DNA of 64,000 nucleotides from Agroathelia rolfsii. Its lineage: Eukaryota > Basidiomycota > Agaricomycetes > Amylocorticiales > Amylocorticiaceae. The DNA lies in the NCBI GenBank assembly GCA_018343915.1, contig JABRWF010000001.1, forward strand, positions 4,216,001 through 4,280,000, read 5' to 3'. Position 1 is the first letter of the stretch. Each line of letters starts with the position of its first letter. Both the position numbers and the translations under genes were made by a program. Of the stretch, positions 58,236-64,000 are shown in pieces. The notes beneath the pieces were generated by a model, which saw nothing but the letters and a program-made list of their open reading frames with translations, searched no databases and was not told where the DNA came from.

Positions 58236-58986
58236 AGGCAGCTTAGCCCACCATGGTCTACATAATCCCTGTAAGGACTTGTTACTGCCTTGACCAGAGC
58301 GAACTGGGTTTTATTACACGCAATGCCCCTTATGTATTGGGGACTTATGACTTATTTAGTCCTCTAGTACTAGGACTATATATACTTATCTAGATGCCCT
58401 GAAGGCCTTATACTAAATAAGGAGAGTGAAGAGAGAGAGGGGGTATGGGCTAGGGCGAACAAGCCTGAAGGCAAGATAATATATTAGTAATATGTAGTAA
58501 GTACAAGGGGGGGGTGCCCTTACCTGAAGGCGAGAAGGTTGAAGCTAAGGTTCAGGTAAGGGTTACATGCTTGTATTTATACATAAATGAAAGGGCCCGT
58601 GCGTAGCCTCGTTGGTCTGTGTACAGCCGGGGTTCGTAAGCAGGAACATGTAATAATGCAGGGGCAGTGCTTTGTGACTAAGTCTCATGAGCAACCGATT
58701 GGAGTGATGAGTCTAGTACTCCTTAGTAATTGCACAGTGATCAGAACGACCCTGGTTCCTGAGTTTAGACCTTTTGATGAAAAGGAATGATCTAGACTCC
58801 GCCTTTCTAATATACTCTTGTCACGAGCACTCCTGTTACATGGGGCTAACACAGCCAGTTACACGCACATCAAGATGTTGCCTGCAAGGTATTTTGTCCA
58901 TATCTCAATGAATAAAAATCGTAAAAATACAATAAAAATATGTACATATTCGTAAAGAAACGGCGAAAAATGTCCAACTCATAACA

Positions 58987-61900
58987 TTACCCCCTTCTCA
59001 AGGGAGTTACTCCGGAACTTCCCTAGTTCCCATCCAGCGTTTTCCTTAGTATTGGTTTCTGTGTAATTCTCAATAGGCCTAAAAGGTAATTCCCCAAAGA
59101 CTGCAGCATTTAAGCGTTTAGGTGCATTGGGGTGCCTTTTGTGGAAATCTCATATTCTAGCCTTGGCATGTGTCAGGTGATCCGTGGGCTCCCAATTGTC
59201 TTCCCCTGGGGCATCTTTCCAGCTAACAAGATATTCAAGACTTTTAGGTCTTCCCGAGATCCTGGAGTCCTTAATCTGAGCAACCTCCCATTCCTCTTCT
59301 CCTTCGACCTCGACTGGTTTGGGTAGTGGTTGGTCCCAGTCTGATGGCTTGTGACCCGATAATAGGGAAACATGAAAGACATCATGTATGGACCAAGTTC
59401 AAGGTATCTTGAGGTGATAAGCAAGAGGACCGATCTTTTCCAGGATTTTGTATGGACCTGCAAACTTGGCAGCAAGCTTCTTGGTTGGCTGAGAAGTCTT
59501 CAGGTTTTCCGTGGATAGCCAGACTTTGTCACCCTTCTGCCATTGAGGCATTTCTCAAATATGTTTATCAAATAACTCCTTCATCTTTTCCGCAGCTAGA
59601 TTGAGGGCAGCTTGGGCGTTGGCTTGGGCATTGGCTATTACGTATAACCAGTCTTCTACAGCAGGGGTTTCGAATAAGCCAGTGAGGGAGAAGTCCATTC
59701 TTGGGTTGAATCCGTAATTCATCCGGAAAGGAGAGGTTTTGGTGGCCGAGTGTTGACGGTTGTTTAGGGCAAACTCAGCAGAAGGGAGTAAACGAGCCCA
59801 GTCATCCTGGCGGTGTGAGACAAAGAACCTTAGATACGCTTCTAGCTCCTGGTTTACTCGTTCTGACTGTCCGTCTGTCTGCGGGTGATAAGCTGTGGAC
59901 ATAGCCATGGTGATCCCTAATCACTTATGTACCTCCTTCATAACCTTGCTAGCGAATTGGGGTCCTCAGTCAGAGATAATTCGGGATGGTAACCCATGGA
60001 GCTTAAAGACGTGTGACCATAATAGCTCCACTGTCCCAATGGCATTGATCCTTTCCATGGTGGGGATGATATGCGTCATTTTGGAGAATCGGTCGACTAC
60101 TACCAGAATACTATCATAGCCCTGAGAATCAGGAAGCTTGACTATCATGTCCATTGTAATGTGATCCCATGGTCTAGTGGGTGTTGGAAGCAGTTCTAGA
60201 GGGCCAAATGCAGGTAAACGTGATGACTTGTTCTAGATACAGGTTTGACAGGTTTCGATGTATTCATTTACGGCCTTAGTCATACCGGGCCACCAATAGT
60301 TACAGGATACTAATTCAAGGGTTTTATGTTGACCTGGGTGACCGCTAAGCAGGCTATCATGGTACATGGAGATAATTTGGGATTGTATTTCCTTATCGGC
60401 AGGTACATAAACTCTTCCTTGTCGTAGGATCACACCGTTCTCCTGGTTCCATTCCTCCAAACCTTTCTGAAGTTTAACCAGACCAAGATCCTTAACCAAA
60501 TGGAGTGCTTCTGCAACCTCTGCTTCAGGAGAAGCATTCCGGATTTTCTTGAGCAGTTCGGACTCTCCTTCCATTAGCATATGGCCTCGTTGAGCGGCAT
60601 TAATTCGGAATAGCTTGGGATCAAGTAGCACTACCTCTTGGTTGTCGTTGGCATCGGAAACTTGAAGGTCTGGGTGACGGGACAGAGCATTGGCCTTGCC
60701 ATTTTCAGCGCCTTTCTGGTAATGAATACAGAAATTAAAGTCTGCCAAGAAAAGGGACCAGTGAGCTTGACGATGGGTGAGATTGGGGGCAGTTGTCCAA
60801 TATTCCAGATTTTTGTGGTCTGTCCAGATTTCAAAAGGTTCGGGTAGGCCTTGGAGGAGATGACGCCAGTGATCCAGAGCGTGGATAACTCCCAGCATTT
60901 CCTTGTCCCAAATGTCATAATTCCTTTTGGCATCATTCATGGATTGGGACAGGAAAGCGATTGGATGCCAGGCACTGGATTCATCTCTTTGGCTAAGAAC
61001 TGCATCAGTAGCATACAAAGAAGCATCTGTCTCAACTCGGGTTGGGGCCTTTTGATCATAGGATTGTAGAACTGGGGCAGTGCTAAAGGCCTTCTTGAGG
61101 TTATCAAAGCTTCCCTGCTCTTCAGAACCCCAGGTCCAGTTGACCTTGCCAGTGAGGCGGTCCAGAGGTTTGCAAATTTTTCCAAAGTCATGGATGAATC
61201 ATCGATAATAATTAGCCAAACCTCAGAATTTGCGAACCTCTTTGATGTTCTTCAGGGTGGGCCAGTCTTGTCAAGAGCTGCCTTCGCAGCTAGCTTGGGC
61301 GGTGCGGCGATGCCCCTGGGGCACTAACTGCTAAGCTGCTCACTGCCGGATGGCAGCCCTGTGGGTTCGTGGAGTCGCCTCTTTGATATCTCGGGGCCTG
61401 CGGCGATACGGGTGTCACGGCGAGTAGACAAGCGTATGGCAGGTTGGTGCGGGTAGTTTGGCGAGATCAGGCGTAGAGCAGAGGATGACAAGCCAGAGGG
61501 AGAGAGCAGAACAAGATACTCGAGAACGCTCAAGTCCACAGGTTGACCGCTGGCTATGCAGCGGGTGTAGGGCTTGTTTAGGGCCAAACACACTTAATTT
61601 TCCGACTACTGTATCTACTACATCAGGTACAGTACATATATACTAAGTACAGTAGTCGAGAAAATGATAAATAAAGAAATGCATGAAAGACAATAAGAAC
61701 AATAGGTAATAGCGCGCGCCGTGTGCTCTGGTAGTCGTGCCACGCTGTGCACAAAGGCGGGGGTGCATTCCTTCGGAAACATCGGCGGTCTGATCGTTGA
61801 TCAGAGCGCAATCGTGAGGGAGAACCAAGCACGATCTTCTCAGATAGGAAGGATCCGCTGGTGCGGGCACATGGTGACTCGGGGATGGACATCGAGAAGT

Positions 61901-62285
61901 GTTGTCGTCATGTGAAACGCTCTGATGGACAGAAGCGTGCCATTGATGAGAAGGAAACGCGAGGGGCGGCCTTGCACATAACTCCGGGAAAACATCGGCA
62001 GACACATCGGAAATGCTTCCGATGCATGGGGTACGCGGCGACTCAGAAGGGAGGACGTCGCTGGTGACTCCGTCGTAGATGTTCACGTATGTCGATGTGT
62101 GCGATCGGGACGTTTGGCGGCCAGGTGCGTTGGCGGGTCGTGACAAGTCTAGGATTGGTTTAACCTTCTCTGGATCCATGTGAACTTGCCGGTGGGAAAC
62201 AATGAAACCTAAGATGTTGACCTTGGGCTTTTCTACCTCGAACTTATCCAGGTTACCATATAGGTTGTGCTCTCTTAGGATTATT
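58987..62285 (-). pseudogene. Element E copy 2 pol: partial RT, RNase H, integrase, chromodomain
   Basis: Reads right to left. RT tail HMDPEKVKPIL (split by the F LTR) and GLANYYR; RNase H VETDASLYATDAVLSQ and [15 protein letters not shown]; integrase zinc region GHPGQHKTLELVSCNYWWPG with CQTC; core MDMIVKLPDSQGYDSILVVV, MAMSTAYHPQTDGQSERVNQ and FALNNRQHSATKTSPFRMNY; GPY/F KFAGPYKILEKIG; chromodomain [15 protein letters not shown] and [18 protein letters not shown]. Stops follow CQTCI, IISD, EVHK, DKHI and LKIP, each explicable as CGA to TGA or CAG to TAG. It shares about half its residues by eye with the A element pol. Confidence 0.9.
61269..62145 (-). mobile_element. Family F LTR (877 bp) in RT of element E; TSD AGTCT
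   Basis: TGTCAAGAGCTGCCTTCGCAG to GCGGGTCGTGACA, flanked by AGTCT (61264-61268, 62146-62150). Confidence 0.92.
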
Positions 62286-63187
62286 GTTATGAGTTGGACA
62301 ATTTTCGCATTTTCTTTACGAACATGTACATATTTTTACTGTATTTTTACGATTTTTATTCAAGGAGATATGGACAAAATACCTTGCAGGCGACATCTTG
62401 ACGCGCGTGTGACTGGCTGTGTTAGCCCCACGTGACAGGAGTGCTCGTGACAAGGGTATATTAGGAAAGCGGAGTCTAGATCATTCCTTTTCATCAAAAG
62501 GTCTAGACTCAGGAACCAGGGTCGTTCCGATCACTGTGCGATTACTAAGGAGTACTAGACTCATCATTCCGATCGGTTGCTCATCGGACTTAGGCACAAA
62601 GCACTGCCCCTGCATTACTGTCATTTCCGCTTACGAACCCTGCTGCGCACAGACCACCAAGGCTGCGCACGGGCCCTTTGTTTTATGTATAAATACAAGC
62701 ATGTAGCCCTTACCTGAACCTTAGCTTCGACCTTTTCGCCTTCAGGTAAGGGCACCCCCTCTTGTACTTATCACACAAATACTAATATATCTTTCGCCTT
62801 CAGGCTTACACTCGTCCTAGCCCACTCTCTCTCTCTCTCCCCTCTTTCTTATTAAGTATAAGGCCTCAAGGGCAGCTTAGTAAGCAGATAGATAGGCCTT
62901 AGTACTAGAAGGCAGTAAGACTACGAAAGCCCTCAATACACAGAGGCAATTGTGCGTGAACAAAGTCCTATTCAGTTAGGCCTAGGCAGTAATAAGTCCT
63001 AGCGAGTGTTAGTTGATCACGGAGGGCTAAGCCGCCTATCCTGAGTAAGAAACAGTTTGAAGATTTATTAGACGCGAAGAGAGCACACGGGAAATCTTCG
63101 GATTGGAGTACCGACCGCAATCCTAGCATAGTAAATCCAAAACTGTCCTATTACGACTGGTAGCAACGGGAGCACGTGAGCACTCGA
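62286..63187 (+). mobile_element. Family B LTR in RT of element E, interrupted by F
   Basis: TGTTATGAGTTGGACAATTTTC through the TATAAATA box (about 62687), intron-like segment and CT tract to GAGCACGTGAGCACTCGA. The terminal part lies beyond the F insertion, outside the window. Orientation is opposite to element E copy 2's own LTR. Confidence 0.85.
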
Positions 63188-64000
63188 TGTCAAGAGCTGC
63201 CTTCGCAGCTAGCTCGGGCGGTACGGCGATGCCCCGGGGGCGCTAGCTACTAAGCTGCTCACTGCCAGATGGCAGCCCTGTGGGTTCGTGGAGTCGCCTC
63301 TTCAATATCTCGGGGCCTGCGGCGATACGGGTGGCGCGGCGAGCAGTCAGACGTACGGCAGGTTGAGCGGGAGGTCCGGCGAGATCAGGCGTAGAGCGAG
63401 AGATGTCAAGCCAGAGAGAAGAAGCTAGACGAGATGCTCGAGGACGCTCGAGTCCACAGGTTGACCGCTGACGATGCAGCGGGTGTAGAGCTTGTTTAGG
63501 GCTAAACACACTTAATTTTCCGACTACTGTAACTACTACATCAGGTACAGTACATATATACGAGGTACAGTAGTCGTGAAAATGATAAATAAAGAAATGA
63601 GTAAAGAACAATAGAAACAATAAAGAATAGCGCGCGCCGCGCGCTCTGGTAGTCGTGCCACGCTGTGCACGAAGGCGGGGATGCGTTCCTTCGGAAACAT
63701 CGGCGGTCTGATCGTCGATCAGAGCGCGATCATAGGAAAGTCCAAGCGCGATCTTCCCAGATAGGAAGGATCCGCTGGTGGGGACACATGGCAACTTGGG
63801 GATTGACATTGAGAAGTCCAGTCGGCATGTGGGACGCTCTGATGGACAGAAGCGCATCGATGATGGGAAGGAAGCGCGGGAAGGCGCTGTGCACATGGCT
63901 CCGGGGAAACGTCGGCGGACACATTGGAAACGCTTCCGATGCACGGGGTACGCGGCGACTCAGAAGGGAGGGCGTCGCCGGTGACTCCGTCGTAGATGTT
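63188..64000 (-). mobile_element. Family F LTR, cut by the window edge
   Basis: Starts TGTCAAGAGCTGCCTTCGCAG. The first 813 bp of the 877-bp unit are present, with its hairpin at about 63519-63576. Confidence 0.88.

Larger units (their letters stand above)
56237..62285 (-). mobile_element. Gypsy element E, copy 2 (minus strand), 5' part lacking
   Basis: The 3' LTR of family B is 56237-58986 (TGTCAAGGCTTGCGCGC to CCAACTCATAACA, with A and F nested). The polypurine tract complement TTACCCCCTTCTCAAGG and pol then read leftward. RT is interrupted by an F LTR (61269-62145) and broken at 62285 by an inverted B LTR. The remaining RT, gag and 5' LTR are not visible. Confidence 0.85.

Overview
The window is nuclear DNA of a filamentous basidiomycete, most likely a mushroom-forming agaricomycete. 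The evidence is the host genes: many short GT-AG introns of about 50-65 nt, a fungal SWA2/auxilin-like protein, a mitochondrial methionyl-tRNA synthetase, a basidiomycete-type O-methyltransferase and a Dal5-type MFS transporter. Chromodomain Ty3/gypsy retrotransposons fit the same group. Genus cannot be read from the sequence.

Region 1 (1-10117) is ordinary host gene space. It holds a partial auxilin-like gene (-), an 11-exon O-methyltransferase (+), a decayed relic of a second copy of that methyltransferase, an MFS anion:cation symporter (-) and mitochondrial MetRS (+).

Region 2 (10118-20902) is the most unusual structure. It is a 10.8-kb element with terminal inverted repeats of about 3.86 kb that look essentially identical, bounded by an exact 8-bp target-site duplication, TTATCACA. 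The 3.05-kb single-copy core carries one intact-looking gene of about 802 codons in an agaricomycete family of unknown function, plus a diverged antisense copy of a gene fragment that is also present in both arms. The terminal ~360 bp of each arm is an array of GTTTTAC...GTAAAAC palindromes. I see no recognisable transposase.

Region 3 (20903-23085) holds a small single-pass membrane protein gene, the orphaned C-terminal part of a second MFS transporter and a stretch with little content.

Region 4 (23086-64000) is a nested retrotransposon pile. I resolved LTR families A, B, D, F, G and H by TG...CA ends and, in most copies, 5-bp target-site duplications. There are three gypsy internal regions: a full-length chromodomain element with A LTRs at 43733-54514, two chromodomain elements with B LTRs on the minus strand, and a third gypsy (C) into which the A element sits. 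A Tc1/mariner element with ~215-bp TIRs is also present. Every coding region here has premature stops, and those I checked fit C-to-T or G-to-A changes. LTR families A, B and G share a promoter cassette: paired TGCGCACRGACC boxes, a TATA box, then exactly 58 nt to the donor of a 58-60 nt intron-like segment bounded by a direct repeat. No rRNA, tRNA or CRISPR array was found.
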